Origin: Candidatus Gastranaerophilales bacterium
Lineage (GTDB): Bacteria > Cyanobacteriota > Vampirovibrionia > Gastranaerophilales > JAILCC01
Length of the DNA stretch: 58,174 nucleotides
Direction of reading: 5' to 3'
Assembly: GCA_028696075.1 (NCBI GenBank)
Contig: JAQVHS010000013.1
Coordinates: 1 to 58,174, forward strand
Positions 28,688 through 38,923 of this stretch are shown here, piece after piece (positions within the stretch are counted from its first letter, which is position 1; each line of letters begins with the position of its first letter). The position numbers and the translations under genes were made by a program. The notes below the pieces were generated by a model. The model saw only the letters and a list, made by a program, of their open reading frames with translations. It made no database searches and was not told where the DNA came from.

Positions 28688-30700
28688 ATGAGAAAGTATT
28701 CTATATTATTTCTGGCGCTGCTGATAGCATTCCATGTTAATTCAAGCGCTGATGCAATGTCAAAGAAAGCTTTTAAATATTATCAAAACGGCAATAAACT
28801 ATATCAAATAAAAGACTATGAAGGTGCAAAAACCCAGTATGAAAAAGCCGTTAACATAGACCCTGTTGAATCAATTCTGTATATCAAACTTGCGGGAGTG
28901 CAGGTTGAGCTTGGAGAAAAACGCGAAGCCCTGGAAAATTATAAGACGGCTTTAAGATACACTCCGAATGACAGCTCTATATACACAAGCATAGGCAACA
29001 TTTACCAGGAACTAAACGAGTATGAAAATGCTTACGCTGCGTACAAAAAAGCACTGGAACTTGCCCCTGACTATAAATATAATTACTTTAATATTGCAAT
29101 AGTACAAAATTCTTTAGGTAATTATCAGGCGGCTATAGAAAATTATAAAATATTTTTAAATACCTATCCCGAGCATATAATTGCTCACAAAAATATTGCC
29201 ACAACGTATCTGAACGCAAACCTTCCTCAGGGAGCAATAAAAGAGTATGAACAGCTTATTAAAAATCATCCTGCTGATTTTGATGATTGGACGAATTACG
29301 GCAGAGCTTTTTTAATGGACGGCAACTACAAAAAAGCCGTAACTATCCTAAAATCAGCCTGCGAAAAAGAACCTGAAAATGCTCTTAGCAGGTTATATCT
29401 GGCTCAGGCATATCAGGCTGTCGATAACAAACAGTCAGCAATAAAATATTATAAAGAAGCAATTATGATGGACCCTCGTTTTGTTAATGCAAAATTTGAC
29501 CTCGCCAACCTGCTTTTTGATGAAAAAAATTACGACGATGCCATAGAATTTTATGTAGCTTATTTAAGAGATATGCCCAATAATTCTGATGCCTATTATA
29601 ATTTAGGAATTGCTTATGAAGCAAAAAATGATGTAAATAGTGCCTTAAGCGCTTTTACAAAAGCGCTGGCGCTCAAACCCGATGACCCTAATATAACTCA
29701 GGAGATAGGCAGATGCTACCATCTTGCAAAAGACTACGAAAAAGCAATCGACTACTACTTAAAAGCATTGCAAGCCAAGCCTGATGATGCTTCGTTGCTT
29801 TACAACATAGCTTTAGCCTACTCCCAAAACAGCGATACAGATAATTCCATTATTTACCTGAATAAATCTTTAAAAATAAAAGACAACCGCCAGGTAAAAC
29901 AGGATTTGGCAAAAGCTTATACAAAAAAAGGGCAGGAAGCTTATTCACAAAACAATTATGCACAGGCGGTAGAACTTTATAAAAAGGCTATCACCACTGA
30001 TGTAAATTATGCACAAGCTTACCAGAATTTAGCCGATATAGTTTTTGCTTCAAAGACTTCTGAAGAAATTATTAATAATATGAAAGAAAATGTTGAAAAA
30101 GAGCCTGATAATCCTGATTTAAAAGTTGTTTACGGTGAAATGCTTCTGCAAAAAGACATGAAGGAAGAAGCAAAAGAACAATTTTCTAAAGCAATTGAAC
30201 TGGACGAAAACAACACTATAGCAAAAGGTTATATGGCCGATATTTTCTACGGGGAAAAAAAATACAATGAGAGTCTGGTATACTACTCGGATGTGCTGAA
30301 AGCTCAACCCTATAACTCAGATGTTATGGTAAAGCTCGGTAATATTTACAAAGAAAAAAATGATAATGCAAACGCTGTCAAATATTATCAAAATGCCTTG
30401 ACGGCAGACCCTCAAAATATTACGGCAAACTTTAACCTTGCCGTAATCTATATGGAGAGCAAAAATAATGCCAAGGCAAAAGAATTATTAGGCGCTATAA
30501 TAAAAGAAAAACCAGAATTTCCTTCTTCTTATTATTTGTATGGCATAATATTGGATAATGAGAAAAAATATAATGAAGCTATCAAAAATTATGAGAAATT
30601 TTTAACCTTAGCACCAAAAGACGAAAATGCCCCCATAATAAAAAAGAGAACGGCAGAGTTAAAAAACTATATTAAACAGTTGAGCGGACGAAAAAAATGA
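28688..30700 (+). CDS. Secreted tetratricopeptide-repeat protein
   Basis: A signal peptide (M-R-K-Y-S-I-L-F-L-A-L-L-I-A-F-H-V, cleavage near S-A-D-A) precedes about sixteen TPR units of 34 residues from residue 29 to the end, for example Y-Y-N-L-G-I-A-Y-E-A-K-N-D-V and Y-Y-Q-N-A-L-T-A-D-P-Q-N. TPR solenoids bind partner proteins, and the signal places it in the periplasm or on the outer membrane. Its last four bases overlap the start of the TonB/TolA-like gene, so the two are translationally coupled and likely interact. GAGAG lies 5 nt before the ATG. Confidence 0.9.
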   Translation: MRKYSILFLALLIAFHVNSSADAMSKKAFKYYQNGNKLYQIKDYEGAKTQYEKAVNIDPVESILYIKLAGVQVELGEKREALENYKTALRYTPNDSSIYTSIGNIYQELNEYENAYAAYKKALELAPDYKYNYFNIAIVQNSLGNYQAAIENYKIFLNTYPEHIIAHKNIATTYLNANLPQGAIKEYEQLIKNHPADFDDWTNYGRAFLMDGNYKKAVTILKSACEKEPENALSRLYLAQAYQAVDNKQSAIKYYKEAIMMDPRFVNAKFDLANLLFDEKNYDDAIEFYVAYLRDMPNNSDAYYNLGIAYEAKNDVNSALSAFTKALALKPDDPNITQEIGRCYHLAKDYEKAIDYYLKALQAKPDDASLLYNIALAYSQNSDTDNSIIYLNKSLKIKDNRQVKQDLAKAYTKKGQEAYSQNNYAQAVELYKKAITTDVNYAQAYQNLADIVFASKTSEEIINNMKENVEKEPDNPDLKVVYGEMLLQKDMKEEAKEQFSKAIELDENNTIAKGYMADIFYGEKKYNESLVYYSDVLKAQPYNSDVMVKLGNIYKEKNDNANAVKYYQNALTADPQNITANFNLAVIYMESKNNAKAKELLGAIIKEKPEFPSSYYLYGIILDNEKKYNEAIKNYEKFLTLAPKDENAPIIKKRTAELKNYIKQLSGRKK

Positions 30701-31782
30701 AAATGAACGAAATATTTATTACAAAAACAAATAATCCGTTTTCTTCCATAAAACATGGTCTATCCCTATTTATGGAAGAATCGAAAGAAAAAATGTCATT
30801 AACAAAATCGTTGTTTATATCATTCTTTTTGCACATTTTATTTTTTGTTCTGGGCTTTTTTATACTGCAGGCAATTATCATTTTGCTTATGTATTTGGGC
30901 TTTGATTTATCACTTTTTGACCGGCCTAAAGCAAAAATAAGAGATATAGAATTTGTACTGCTTAACCCTGAAAAATACAACGTCAAAAAATCTTTCACAA
31001 AAAAAACTACGGCTCAAAATAATCGGGCTTTGGCAGGACCAAGACCTGATAAAAGAATGTACAGCGATGATGAGGGCGGACTTAAAAGTATAAAAAAGTC
31101 AAAAATTACAGCCGCATCCAACGTGGTTAATGAAACTCCTCAAAAAAACACACGCAAAGCTGTTTCTCAGGCAAATATCCCGCTTGCAAAAACCCCTAAA
31201 AAGGGTTCAAGCGCACCTATATTAAATATGCCCAGCCCGTTTGCAATTAATATGCCAAAAGTAAAAACCATATCCGACGATGTAGGTTTTGGCGCGGGAA
31301 GCAAACAAGGCTACCACTCACCTTCAGCGGGTTCAACCTCTGTTATCTCTGACGGTGAAGGCGCAGGCGGAAGCGGAAAAGGCGACAGTGTGGGGACAGG
31401 AGAAAGAAAAGGCGGCGGCGGTTATTATTACGGTACAGCAGGAACACCAAAACCCGGAAGTGCCAATCAATACGGTAACGATGCCAATGATGTTGATTTA
31501 AGACCTTATGTAACAGAACTCCAAAGAAAAATAGTAAGAAACTGGGCAATGCCAAGCTCCGGTAATAATAAGAAAACTGTCTTGTTCTTGAGAATTTCAA
31601 AATCAGGCTCGTTGATGGTTTTAAATATCAGAACTCCTTCAGGAGACCCTGTTACCGACAACAGCGCTATTGCCGCCGTAAAAAAAGCCCAGCCGTTTAA
31701 TGCTTTGCCTGCGGGTTATAAAAATTCTTACGCTGATGTAATTTTAACATTTGACTATAATGTAAGCGCCAGACAAAACTAA
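30697..31782 (+). CDS. TonB/TolA-like envelope protein
   Basis: An inner-membrane protein reaching across the periplasm. One long hydrophobic segment (about residues 41-70, L-F-I-S-F-F-L-H-I-L-F-F-V-L-G-F-F) anchors it. A Pro/Gly/Ser-rich spacer of about 180 residues follows, with a Gly run (G-G-G-Y-Y-Y-G-T). The C-terminal domain Y-V-T-E-L-Q-R-K-I-V-R-N-W-A-M-P ... A-I-A-A-V-K-K-A-Q-P-F is the TonB_C/TolA C-terminal fold. The cytoplasmic N-terminal 40 residues are unusually long for TonB. No exbB/exbD or tolQ/tolR is next to it. It overlaps the TPR gene by 4 nt. Confidence 0.82.
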   Translation: MKMNEIFITKTNNPFSSIKHGLSLFMEESKEKMSLTKSLFISFFLHILFFVLGFFILQAIIILLMYLGFDLSLFDRPKAKIRDIEFVLLNPEKYNVKKSFTKKTTAQNNRALAGPRPDKRMYSDDEGGLKSIKKSKITAASNVVNETPQKNTRKAVSQANIPLAKTPKKGSSAPILNMPSPFAINMPKVKTISDDVGFGAGSKQGYHSPSAGSTSVISDGEGAGGSGKGDSVGTGERKGGGGYYYGTAGTPKPGSANQYGNDANDVDLRPYVTELQRKIVRNWAMPSSGNNKKTVLFLRISKSGSLMVLNIRTPSGDPVTDNSAIAAVKKAQPFNALPAGYKNSYADVILTFDYNVSARQN

Positions 31783-31789
31783 GTTTTCC

Positions 31790-31818
31790 TTGCTTTAATA
31801 TTTATAATATCAGATAAT
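31790..31818 (+). promoter_or_regulatory. Probable promoter of the DUF475 gene
   Basis: -35 TTGCTT (31790-31795) and -10 GATAAT (31813-31818) are 17 nt apart and 38 nt before the start codon. Confidence 0.45.
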
Positions 31819-31856
31819 ATTTTTGTATGGTTGAATAGCAAGAAGAGAGCAGGCTT

Positions 31857-32897
31857 ATGTTACGTTACTATAAATCTTCTATAATATTAACAATTATAGG
31901 TATTATTTGTGCATATTTATGGGGTGAATACCGGACGCCGGGCGCCGGGCTGTTATCTGTTTTTATCGTAGCGGTACTGAGTATTCTTGAAGTCAGCTTA
32001 TCATTTGACAATGCCGTAGTAAATGCTATGAGATTAGAAAAAATGACCCCTGAATGGCAGCATAGATTCTTAACCTGGGGGATTGTTATTGCGGTATTTG
32101 GGATGAGATTGGTGTTTCCGGTTATAATTGTATCTGTGTTTGCAAATATTTCCATTCTTGAAACAATGTATATAACAATAAACGATGTAGATAAATATAA
32201 ACACTACCTTGAACTAAGTCATATCGCAGTATTGACTTTCGGGGGAAGTTTCCTTCTAATGCTCTTTCTTCACTATTTCTTTAATGAAAAAAAAGTAATC
32301 CACTGGTTAAAACCTATCGAAGAAAAACTATCCCATGTCGGTCATATTAGCGGTATTGAAACAGTTGCCACACTGCTTGGTATTTCGATTTTACAATCCT
32401 TTGTACCTGAAGCGGAAAGAATGCATGCTATTTTAGCAGGTCTGGCGGGAGTTATTTTATACATAGTAATCCATGGGTTAAGTGAATTTATGGAAGAAAA
32501 AGCAAATCATACAGAAGCGCTGACCTGCCCTAAACAGTCGTTTAAGGCGGGTTTTATTGCTTTTATGTACCTTGAATTAATAGATGCATCCTTCTCGTTA
32601 GACGGCGTACTCGGGGCTTTTGCACTAAGCAAAGATGTAATAATTATCACAATAGGTCTTGCTATAGGGGCAATGTTTGTCCGTTCATTTACTATTATGA
32701 TGGTAGAGAAAAAGACACTAAAACAATTTTTATATTTAGAACACGGCGCACACTGGGCAATAGGCGCTTTGGCGGTAATCATGCTTATAGCAACCGTAAA
32801 ACCCGTACCGGAAGCCATTACAGGGCTTATTGGTCTTGTTTTTATCGTTGCCGCTTATATTTCTTCCATTAAACACAACGATAAAAAATCCGTATAA
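31857..32897 (+). CDS. DUF475 family integral membrane protein (TerC-like)
   Basis: A polytopic protein with about nine membrane helices. Characteristic are I-L-E-V-S-L-S-F-D-N-A-V-V-N-A near residue 45 and, mirrored in the second half, Y-L-E-L-I-D-A-S-F-S-L-D-G-V-L-G-A-F-A near 240. These acid-bearing repeats relate it to TerC, whose members are linked to metal-ion handling and co-translational metalation. The conserved Asp/Asn and Asp residues in the helices could bind a cation. The gene stands alone between two convergent and divergent neighbours; the substrate is unknown. Confidence 0.85.
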   Translation: MLRYYKSSIILTIIGIICAYLWGEYRTPGAGLLSVFIVAVLSILEVSLSFDNAVVNAMRLEKMTPEWQHRFLTWGIVIAVFGMRLVFPVIIVSVFANISILETMYITINDVDKYKHYLELSHIAVLTFGGSFLLMLFLHYFFNEKKVIHWLKPIEEKLSHVGHISGIETVATLLGISILQSFVPEAERMHAILAGLAGVILYIVIHGLSEFMEEKANHTEALTCPKQSFKAGFIAFMYLELIDASFSLDGVLGAFALSKDVIIITIGLAIGAMFVRSFTIMMVEKKTLKQFLYLEHGAHWAIGALAVIMLIATVKPVPEAITGLIGLVFIVAAYISSIKHNDKKSV

Positions 32898-32905
32898 ATT
32901 TGAAA

Positions 32906-34489
32906 TTATTTTGCAACCAGCTTTGAACCGATTACTTTTTCAAGACTCGCTGCTGATACATTATAGTTCACTAAAGCATTCAAATAATCTAATCTGGCAC
33001 TTCTGTAGGTGTTTTCTGCATCTTTAAATTCAATGGCGTCACCGACTCCGGCTTTATATCTGCCGCTTGCCAACTTATACTGCTCCTCTGCTTTTTTAAC
33101 GGCAAGAGCAGAAACAGGAACACTTTCTTTTGCATTTTTTAAATTAATATAAGCTTCTCTTACTTCCAAATACAGGTCGTTTTCCTCCACCGCTAAATCA
33201 GCCAAGTCTCTTTGATATGTGGCTTTTGCTTCATCCACCTGTTTTTTAAGCAGGTAAAAATTAGTGGTCTTGTATGCCATTTGAGCGCCCACTTTAAACC
33301 CGTAATCATCAGTAAAAGAAGTACCGCCGCCGGCTTGGATTTGACCTACAAATTCAATGTCAGGATAAAATGCTCTCTTGCTGTATCTTACGTTAAGTTT
33401 TGAGGCCAAAGCTTTTTTTCTGAAAGACTCAAGCTCGGGTCTTGATTCAAAAGCAGCTCTTGCCAAAAAATCAAAATCACAAACGTAATCCTGCACTTTT
33501 AATTTATCAAGAAGTTTATAATCAACCTCTTTGGGAATACCCATGGCATTATTTAATTTCGCATACGCAATCTGGGTTTCATTGGAAGCTTTAATATATC
33601 CCAACCTTGCATTACCTAAATTATATTCTGCATTAACCACGTCGATTTTAGGTTTTGTACCTATTGTATAAAAAGCGGATGCCTGTTTATATTGCAATGA
33701 ATACGCATCAATAGCATCCAAATAAACATTCTGCTTTTCCATAGAATAAAGCAACTGATAATAAGCTTCTTTTACATTATAAATAGTGTTATTTATGGTT
33801 TCATTTAAAGTAGCAACAGACGCTTCATAAACTTTTTTAGATGCATCTGCCTTTGCCTTTGTCTTACCGAAGTCAAAAATCAACTGCGTAGTACTGGCGT
33901 CAATAGCATTATAAAAAGTATAATATTGCTGCGGAACAGGGAAGTTAATTGTCAAAAACCTGTTTCTTGTTGCGCCGTTTGTCATAGAAAAAGTAGGCAA
34001 ATATTTAGACCAGGCCTGACCTATTTTAGTTTTGTCAATTTCGCTGTTACTAAAAGCTGAACGTATAATGGGATTTGTTTGCAGAGCCTTTGCTATACAA
34101 TCATCAAGAGATAAAATAAAGGTTTCCTGCACATAACCTTCTACTACTTTAGCATCCGACTTTGTAGGGCTAATATTTTCCTGCTTAATAACATTATCTA
34201 CGACATTACCGAATTGCTCCGCCTGTTTTTTATCAACAAAATGAGTTTGGGTCATCTTAACATCCTGTTCAACCTTTTTTTCTTGTTTTTTTGCACACTT
34301 TATCCGTTCTTTTTCGGCTTTTTCTTCTGCTTTTAGTTTTTTCTCAAGCGCTTTAATCTCTTTTTTGGAAGGAGCGGGTTTCATTTGCATATTACCTGTT
34401 TCTTCTATAGATTGGGCTTTGCCGATAAAAGCAGCTTGCGTAGCAGCCATCGTCATAATTAACAGTATTATTAAAATTTTATTTTTCAT
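32906..34489 (-). CDS. TolC-family outer-membrane efflux channel
   Basis: The third gene of a leftward efflux operon. A signal peptide (M-K-N-K-I-L-I-I-L-L-I-M-T-M-A-A) is followed by an unusual Lys/Glu-rich stretch (about 40-90, A-L-E-K-K-L-K-A-E-E-K-A-E-K-E). The two OEP repeats come next, the first starting L-S-L-D-D-C-I-A-K-A-L-Q-T-N-P near residue 130, the second near 330 with A-F-E-S-R-P-E-L. The repeats form the coiled barrel that docks with the adaptor protein. The charged extension before the barrel, about 100 residues, is not typical of TolC. It begins 1 nt after the RND gene stops. Confidence 0.92.
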   Translation of the reverse strand: MKNKILIILLIMTMAATQAAFIGKAQSIEETGNMQMKPAPSKKEIKALEKKLKAEEKAEKERIKCAKKQEKKVEQDVKMTQTHFVDKKQAEQFGNVVDNVIKQENISPTKSDAKVVEGYVQETFILSLDDCIAKALQTNPIIRSAFSNSEIDKTKIGQAWSKYLPTFSMTNGATRNRFLTINFPVPQQYYTFYNAIDASTTQLIFDFGKTKAKADASKKVYEASVATLNETINNTIYNVKEAYYQLLYSMEKQNVYLDAIDAYSLQYKQASAFYTIGTKPKIDVVNAEYNLGNARLGYIKASNETQIAYAKLNNAMGIPKEVDYKLLDKLKVQDYVCDFDFLARAAFESRPELESFRKKALASKLNVRYSKRAFYPDIEFVGQIQAGGGTSFTDDYGFKVGAQMAYKTTNFYLLKKQVDEAKATYQRDLADLAVEENDLYLEVREAYINLKNAKESVPVSALAVKKAEEQYKLASGRYKAGVGDAIEFKDAENTYRSARLDYLNALVNYNVSAASLEKVIGSKLVAK

Positions 34490-34490
34490 A

Positions 34491-37400
34491 TTATGCCTCT
34501 CTCTTAGCTTTATTCATAAATCTATCTGTGGTGGATTGAATAATTACATAAAAAGCGGGAACCAAGAGAGTCCCAAATATACAAGCCGCACTCATGCCGC
34601 CAAATACCGTAACACCAACAGCTACCCTGCTTTCAGAACCTGCACCATGTGCAAACACCAACGGTAATACACCTACAATAAAAGCAACGGATGTCATAAT
34701 TACAGCCCTAAATCTAAGATGCCCCGCTCGCATAGCAGCTTCTTCTACAGAAAGCCCGTCTCTTTCATGCAGCTCCTTTGCAAATTCCACAATCAAAATA
34801 GCTTGTTTTGTTGCCAAACCGATAAGCATAATCATACCAACCTGCGAATACAGGTTAAAAGACTGCCCCGTAATATACTGAAGTGCCAAAGCACCAATAG
34901 CTGCCACCGGCGAAATCAAAAGTACGGCAACAGGAATAGTCCAGCTTTCATATAATGCAACCAGAAATAAATATACAAACAAAAGCGCCAAAGCTATAAC
35001 AATAGTCGTCATACCTGCAGATTCCAGTTCCTGAGCAGACTGCCCCGACCATGAATAGCTGATATCGGCAGGAAGTGTTTTTGTAATAACCTCTTCCATA
35101 GCTTTCATTGCCTGACCTGAACTGTAACCTTCGTTAGGACTGCCGTTAAACTGTACTGAACGGTATAAGTTAAAACGATTAATAGTTAAAGCTCCTACTA
35201 TCGGTTCAAGTTCTACCATAGTATTTATAGGAACCATTTTGCCATGATTATTTTTGACGTATAAGCTTTGCAAATCATCGGGTTTTGCCCTGAATTCATC
35301 ATCAGCCTGAATATAAACCCTGAACACTCTGTCAAATTTGTTAAAGTCATTAACATAATAACTCCCGAATTGTGCAGCAAGTGTATTATATAAATCGCTT
35401 ATTGACACACCCTGAGCCATAGTTTTTTGCACATCAACATTGGCTACATATTGAGGCAAATTGGCTTGGAATGTTGTAAACACACCCTTTAATCTAGGGT
35501 CTTGGTTAGCGGCTATCATCAGCTGCCTTGCATATTGAGCCATTTGTTGGGGAGAATTTTCACCCTTATTAAGCATTTGAAACTCAAACCCGCCCATCAT
35601 ACTCATACCGGAAATTGACGGCGGCGAAATACAATAAATACTGGCTTCAGGTATCATTGTATAAAACTTTTTATTTAATGCAGATTGCATAGCAAATGCA
35701 TTCTCATCTTTGTTTTTTCTGTCTTTAAATTCTTCAAGTTGAATAACAATGAACGCTGTATTAGAACCGCTAATACCAACAAATGCTATTGTTCTTTTCA
35801 CGCCTTCAGTTTGTTTTAATATGCTCTCGACTTTTTCAACTACTTTGGTAGATCTGGCTAAAGCTGCGCCGTCAGGAAGCGTTACCTGTGCAAATAATAC
35901 CCCCTGGTCTTCATCAGGCAGAAACCCTGTTGGTATAATTTTGAATAAGAACAGTGCAAACAAACATAAACCGATAAAGGTTAATGCTGTTATTTTTTTA
36001 TGGTAAACAAAGAATTTTGTTATGTGCATATAAAAGTCGGTAAATTGCTGGAATTTCTTGTCAAACCAAGCCAGAACACCTATTTTTGCTTCGTGGTCTT
36101 TTAATATAACAGCGCTGATTGCAGGAGACAAAGTTAATGCCACTATTGCCGAAATAGCAATAGAAGTAGCAATACAAACAGCGAACTGTTTATACATCAG
36201 ACCGCTTAATCCGGGGATAAAAGCAGACGGCACAAATACCGCCATTAAAACAAGAGCAATTGCAATAAGCGCCCCGCCAACTTCCTGCATTGAAATAATT
36301 GCGGCTTCTCTTTTATCCTTGCCTTCCGCCATGTGCCGTTCAATATTTTCAATTACAACGATAGCATCGTCCACTACCGTCCCGACCGCCAGAACCATAG
36401 CGAACAATGTTAATGTATTCACTGACATTCCAAGTACGGGAAGTATTGAAAGCGCACCTATCAAAGAAATAGGAATAGCAAGAATAGGAATAACCGTTGC
36501 TCTTAAGGAACCTATAAATATATAGGTAAGGAAAACCACGATAATGCAGGCTTCAAAGATTGTATTTAATACTTCTGACATAGACTCTTTAATATATTCG
36601 GTTTCATCTCTTACAATATTTAACTCCATACCCACGGGTAAAGTTTCAGATGTTTTAGATAAAAGTTTACGGGCATTTTTAGCTACATCAATAATATTTG
36701 CATTAGGAAGCTGTATAACCTGAATTAATGCGGCAGGCGCACCATTTACACGTCCGGTATAAGTATAATTTTGAGAACCAAGTTCCACCCTTGCAACATC
36801 TTTAATTCTGATATTAGAGCCGTCAATATTAGACTTGATAATAATATTTTCAAACTCTTCCGCTTCAACAAGTCTGCCTTTTGTACGCAAAGTAAACTGC
36901 ATCTTTTGTTTATCTACCATAGGTTCTAAACCTAAAGCACCGGCGGGAACTTGTGTATTTTGAGCTTTAACGGCGGCAATAATATCTGTAGGCGTTACAT
37001 TTAAACTTGCCATTTTTTCGGGATTCATCCAAATCCTCATCCCGAAATCACCCGCACCAAAAACGTTCACTTCACCGACACCCGGAACACGAAGAAGCTC
37101 ATCTCTTATGTATATTGAAGCATAGTTACTCAGATATAAGGTATCATAGGTGTTATCAGGCGAAGTTAAGGCCGCGATTAGTACTCCTGAACCGCTGACC
37201 TTGCTTTTAACAATTAAACCCTGCCTGGTTACATCTTCAGGTAATCTTGACATTACTTGCTGTAAACGGTTTTGGACTTTAACAAGAGCAATATCTTTAT
37301 CTGTACCGACCTCGAAATATATTGTTAAACTATAAGAACCGTCGGTTGAAACAGACATCATGTACGTCATGTTTTCTACACCGTTTACCTGCTGTTCAAC

Positions 37401-37595
37401 AACAGTGGCGACGGTAGATTCTATAACATCTGCACTTGCACCCGGATATGTAGCCGTTACATTAATTTGCACAGGCGTAATGTCGGGATATTTTTCAAGT
37501 TTCAAAGCACCCAAAGACAAAAGACCCAATAAAGTTATAAAAATAGATAAAACAATAGCAAAACGCGGACGGGCTATGAAGAAATTACTGTTCAT
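34491..37595 (-). CDS. RND multidrug efflux pump, HAE-1 type inner-membrane subunit
   Basis: A proton-driven trimeric pump of the AcrB/MexB group that exports drugs, bile salts or dyes through the TolC-like channel. It has twelve membrane helices in the usual 1 + 5 / 1 + 5 layout and two large periplasmic loops. The proton-relay Asp pair is in A-V-G-T-V-V-D-D-A-I-V-V-I-E-N near residue 405. The relay Lys is in L-I-G-L-A-T-K-Q-A-I-L-I-V-E-F near 935. Length 1034 matches AcrB. It overlaps the adaptor gene by 11 nt and is followed directly by the channel gene, so all three are made together. Confidence 0.97.
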   Translation of the reverse strand: MNSNFFIARPRFAIVLSIFITLLGLLSLGALKLEKYPDITPVQINVTATYPGASADVIESTVATVVEQQVNGVENMTYMMSVSTDGSYSLTIYFEVGTDKDIALVKVQNRLQQVMSRLPEDVTRQGLIVKSKVSGSGVLIAALTSPDNTYDTLYLSNYASIYIRDELLRVPGVGEVNVFGAGDFGMRIWMNPEKMASLNVTPTDIIAAVKAQNTQVPAGALGLEPMVDKQKMQFTLRTKGRLVEAEEFENIIIKSNIDGSNIRIKDVARVELGSQNYTYTGRVNGAPAALIQVIQLPNANIIDVAKNARKLLSKTSETLPVGMELNIVRDETEYIKESMSEVLNTIFEACIIVVFLTYIFIGSLRATVIPILAIPISLIGALSILPVLGMSVNTLTLFAMVLAVGTVVDDAIVVIENIERHMAEGKDKREAAIISMQEVGGALIAIALVLMAVFVPSAFIPGLSGLMYKQFAVCIATSIAISAIVALTLSPAISAVILKDHEAKIGVLAWFDKKFQQFTDFYMHITKFFVYHKKITALTFIGLCLFALFLFKIIPTGFLPDEDQGVLFAQVTLPDGAALARSTKVVEKVESILKQTEGVKRTIAFVGISGSNTAFIVIQLEEFKDRKNKDENAFAMQSALNKKFYTMIPEASIYCISPPSISGMSMMGGFEFQMLNKGENSPQQMAQYARQLMIAANQDPRLKGVFTTFQANLPQYVANVDVQKTMAQGVSISDLYNTLAAQFGSYYVNDFNKFDRVFRVYIQADDEFRAKPDDLQSLYVKNNHGKMVPINTMVELEPIVGALTINRFNLYRSVQFNGSPNEGYSSGQAMKAMEEVITKTLPADISYSWSGQSAQELESAGMTTIVIALALLFVYLFLVALYESWTIPVAVLLISPVAAIGALALQYITGQSFNLYSQVGMIMLIGLATKQAILIVEFAKELHERDGLSVEEAAMRAGHLRFRAVIMTSVAFIVGVLPLVFAHGAGSESRVAVGVTVFGGMSAACIFGTLLVPAFYVIIQSTTDRFMNKAKREA

Positions 37596-38802
37596 TCTTT
37601 GCCCCTTTTTGGAATATTTTCTTTATTTTAGTTATAACTTTTTGACCAAAATCTTTTCTTCTGTCTAATTCCTGCTCTGCAGACTGCTGTTTTTTAGAAG
37701 CTTTCAATTCACCTGAAGTAATAACCGGAATATCAGGCTGCAACTGCTGCAAACCCCTAACCGCAACAACATCGCCCTCTTGCAGCCCGCCGGTAACAAT
37801 CCAGTTGCCGTCATAAGAATCGCTCACTTCAATAAATGCAATGTCAGCTTTTTTATCTTTATTTACAGTATAAACGTACTTTCCTTTAGCGCTTTCCAAA
37901 ACTGCTTCCTGCGGAACGGTAATAACATTTCTGGGTTGTGCCAGATAACAAACTACTTTTACATAATCACCCTGTACCAAAAGATTGTTGGGATTGTCAA
38001 AAGTAGCCCTAACCAAAACAGTACCGGTGCTTGGGTCTAATTGATTATCTACAAATTTTATTTTGCCGGGTATAGGGTAAATAGTATCATCGGCAAGTTT
38101 AATTTTAACTTTTATATCATCAAATTCTTTCATTTGGGATGCTTTTTTAACGGCTAAAAACTCTTTGCTTTTCAAATTAAAATCAACCTGAATAGGGTTA
38201 GTACTCACAACAGTGGCTAATGTGCCAACAGAAGGACCTACAAGATTTCCTTCCGTAATAAGAATTTTTCCTATTTTACCGTCTATAGGAGAGTATATTT
38301 TAGTGTAGCCGTAATTAATTCCGGCTTGGACAACACTTGCCCTATTTGAATCTACAGCAGCTTTGTCCATATCTCTTGCCGCCAGTTTCTCATCATATTC
38401 GGCTTTGCTTATATAATCATCTTTTACCAATTGTGCCGCTCTTTTCAGATTAATTTGTGCGTTTTTTAAAGATGCCTGAGAATTTCTTAAATTTGCACCT
38501 GCTTCATTAAGTCTTGCAGCATAGGTTTGAGGCTCTATTTGAAAAAGCAGGGCGCCCTTTTTTACATCGGCTCCTTCTTTAAAAAACCTTTTTTGAAGAT
38601 AGCCGTCTATTCTGGCTACGATATCAACGCTATAAGTAGAATTAATTCTGCCCGTTGATTCTATGGAGTCTATTATATTTTCTCTTGCTATAGTTTTAAC
38701 ATCAACTATAGCAATCTTCTTGACAGGTTCTTGCTTATTGCACCCGGATGCAAACACCACGAAGGACATTGCCAAAATTAGCATATATTTTTTATCGAAC
38801 AT
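37585..38802 (-). CDS. RND efflux adaptor, membrane-fusion lipoprotein (AcrA-like)
   Basis: The first gene of the efflux operon. A lipoprotein signal with lipobox F-A-S-G-C puts the mature N-terminal Cys in the membrane. The lipoyl/barrel-sandwich halves surround a coiled-coil hairpin (about 90-160, A-G-A-N-L-R-N-S-Q-A-S-L-K-N-A-Q). A beta-barrel domain follows (T-G-T-V-L-V-R-A-T-F-D-N-P-N). Conserved N-terminal V-D-G-Y-L-type motif is present as I-D-G-Y-L-Q-K-R-F-F. The C-terminal 30 residues are Lys/Gln-rich and overlap the pump gene. No dedicated regulator gene lies beside the operon. Confidence 0.94.
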   Translation of the reverse strand: MFDKKYMLILAMSFVVFASGCNKQEPVKKIAIVDVKTIARENIIDSIESTGRINSTYSVDIVARIDGYLQKRFFKEGADVKKGALLFQIEPQTYAARLNEAGANLRNSQASLKNAQINLKRAAQLVKDDYISKAEYDEKLAARDMDKAAVDSNRASVVQAGINYGYTKIYSPIDGKIGKILITEGNLVGPSVGTLATVVSTNPIQVDFNLKSKEFLAVKKASQMKEFDDIKVKIKLADDTIYPIPGKIKFVDNQLDPSTGTVLVRATFDNPNNLLVQGDYVKVVCYLAQPRNVITVPQEAVLESAKGKYVYTVNKDKKADIAFIEVSDSYDGNWIVTGGLQEGDVVAVRGLQQLQPDIPVITSGELKASKKQQSAEQELDRRKDFGQKVITKIKKIFQKGAKNEQ

Positions 38803-38923
38803 TCTATTTTTCCCTCTCGCATAATCTCTTTATTTTTTATTTTAGCACCAATAAAAACAATCGACTAATTTGTAAATCAAATTGTTCGATTATTTACTTC
38901 ATCTATTGTTTCAAAGCTTTCTT

